This document shows positions 63,017 through 64,000 of a stretch of DNA of 64,000 nt, one piece after another. Made by a program: the position numbers and the translations under genes. The stretch comes from Paraglaciecola arctica. Its GTDB lineage: Bacteria; Pseudomonadota; Gammaproteobacteria; Enterobacterales; Alteromonadaceae. The notes under the pieces were generated by a model, which worked only from the letters and a program-made list of their open reading frames with translations, was not told where the DNA came from and made no database searches. The stretch's first letter is position 1. The number at the start of each line of letters is the position of its first letter. The DNA is taken from positions 1 through 64,000 of the forward strand of contig NZ_JAHKQO010000015.1 in assembly GCF_018861065.1 (NCBI RefSeq), written 5' to 3'.

Positions 63017-64000
63017 TATTGACTGATCAAAACAGTGTTAGCCGCATTAAACTGGTCCGTACCTGAAACAATAATTTTTTGTCCTTGCTGTAACCCATGT
63101 AAAATTTCAACAACTGCCAAACTGCGAGCGCCAGTTTTGATTGGGGTGCGTGTTGCCAGTCCGTCTTGCACTACATAGGCAACACGTCCATTGGAACTTT
63201 GCAAAAATTGGCCTCGCTCTACCATGAGTACATCGTTTTTACTTTCGATTAAAATTCGCGTGGTTAAACGTTGGTTTTGTCGTAATGCTGATGGCGGAAT
63301 AAGTGGCTCACCCATTGCGTTGGTTTTCGCAAAACGTACTCGGCCTTTTACTAAGTTGTTTTCTATTTCAGGAGAAATGTTCACTAAAATAGCTTGATGA
63401 TTGCGGCCATTTAAGTTGACTTCAGCTGGCATTCCTATCGCTAGATCGTCTGCGTAACTCTCTGGAATATCCACATCCAATTCAAATTCAGTTAAATCCA
63501 CGACACTCATAATTGCTTGATTTTTACTGACTTGATTTTTTTGCTCGACCGCTAAATTGCCAACAATGCCATTAACTGGAGAGAGTAGGGTTAGTTCCTT
63601 TTCTTGTCTGCTTAACTCCCTTACCTCTAACGCTTGCCTATCGACTTGAAGCTGCTTGGTTTGTAGTTCGAACTCGAGACTCTCGATATTGAGTTTGGCG
63701 TCATTCACTGAATGTTTATAAACTAACTCGGCATTTTCTAGTTCGTCTTGGGCTTTTTCGAAATCAATCTGACTAATGGAATGACTTTGATACGCTTGGT
63801 CAGCGCGACGTTTCTCGCGAACAGCAGCAGTTAATGCGACTTTGGCTAAGTCAGAAGATTTTTGATTTTCTAATACTTGTTTTTTATTTTGGATCCGTTG
63901 TCTGTCGAGCTGAAATTGTAACTGCTGTAGATTTGACTGTTCTTGTTTGAGCCTATTTGATAACTCTGGACTTTCTATAGTCGCCAACGTTTGGCCTTGC
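63016..64000 (-). CDS. HlyD/RND-type periplasmic adaptor, copy 2 (partial)
   Basis: The C-terminal part (about 328 residues visible) of an adaptor paralogous to the one at 59065. The frame stays open to the window edge and reads QGQTLATIESPELSNRLKQ, matching the KGQILAIIDSPELTNQLKQ of copy 1, so the start lies beyond 64000. Coiled coil and barrel regions follow as in copy 1, ending VSGTDQFNAANTVLISQ (copy 1: VSGTDQFNGAQSVLITQ). It is upstream in the same operon. Confidence 0.85.
   Translation of the reverse strand, partial: QGQTLATIESPELSNRLKQEQSNLQQLQFQLDRQRIQNKKQVLENQKSSDLAKVALTAAVREKRRADQAYQSHSISQIDFEKAQDELENAELVYKHSVNDAKLNIESLEFELQTKQLQVDRQALEVRELSRQEKELTLLSPVNGIVGNLAVEQKNQVSKNQAIMSVVDLTEFELDVDIPESYADDLAIGMPAEVNLNGRNHQAILVNISPEIENNLVKGRVRFAKTNAMGEPLIPPSALRQNQRLTTRILIESKNDVLMVERGQFLQSSNGRVAYVVQDGLATRTPIKTGARSLAVVEILHGLQQGQKIIVSGTDQFNAANTVLISQ

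Overview
The window reads as chromosome of a marine gammaproteobacterium of the order Alteromonadales (a Glaciecola/Paraglaciecola/Alteromonas-like organism). I base this on an AT-rich composition, family-level protein similarities, and enterobacterial-type synteny (yoaA-tsaB-slp-fadD-rnd-ycgL-ycgM-ycgN). No phage, transposase or CRISPR array is visible. Almost everything is ordinary chromosomal gene content, with three parts of special interest.

1-6100: metY, a DTW-domain tRNA modifier (tapT), a GNAT acetyltransferase, an M1-type aminopeptidase lipoprotein and two small conserved proteins, with short tandem repeats and a REP-like inverted repeat between genes. 6100-16700: a nitrate-uptake regulon. 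It holds nasT (ANTAR antiterminator), nasS (cytoplasmic nitrate sensor), an NNP/NarK-type nitrate transporter, a PP2C phosphatase-Ser/Thr kinase fusion with a C-terminal membrane anchor, the ABC nitrate importer nrtABC, and an outer-membrane beta-barrel protein. Three transcription units (nasTS, narK-kinase, nrtABC-porin) each carry a GCAC-N7-GTGC palindrome (NtrC type) 97-101 bp upstream of a GG-N10-GC sigma-54 promoter. The narK and nrtA leaders each end in a strong intrinsic terminator ahead of the gene, the arrangement expected for NasT antitermination. The logic suggested is: nitrogen starvation opens the promoters (NtrC/sigma-54), nitrate releases NasT from NasS so that the leaders are read through, and the kinase/phosphatase may adjust transport after translation. 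No nitrate or nitrite reductase gene lies in the window.

16700-26200: DoxX and glyoxalase-like proteins, divergent rnhA/dnaQ, a TIGR03503-type membrane protein, three identical tRNA-Asp genes behind a sigma-70 promoter with a GC-rich discriminator, an OmpR/HK two-component pair, two envelope proteins and a CNNM/CBS ion transporter. 26200-42500: lolDE followed by a YdeP-type molybdopterin oxidoreductase, efpL, yoaA, tsaB, tandem slp lipoproteins, an alpha/beta hydrolase preceded by an attenuator-like set of hairpins, fadD with a FadR-like operator, rnd, ycgL, an MltB-type transglycosylase and ycgM/ycgN relatives.

42500-64000: a dicarboxylate/amino acid symporter, a large Ig-like lipoprotein, astB, topA, a DUF2058 protein, a membrane-anchored AraC regulator with phased direct repeats in front of a small secreted protein, a CPA-type antiporter, and a minus-strand MacB-like export operon. 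In that operon the adaptor-permease-permease set is duplicated while a single ATPase is seen; the first gene runs off the right end of the window.
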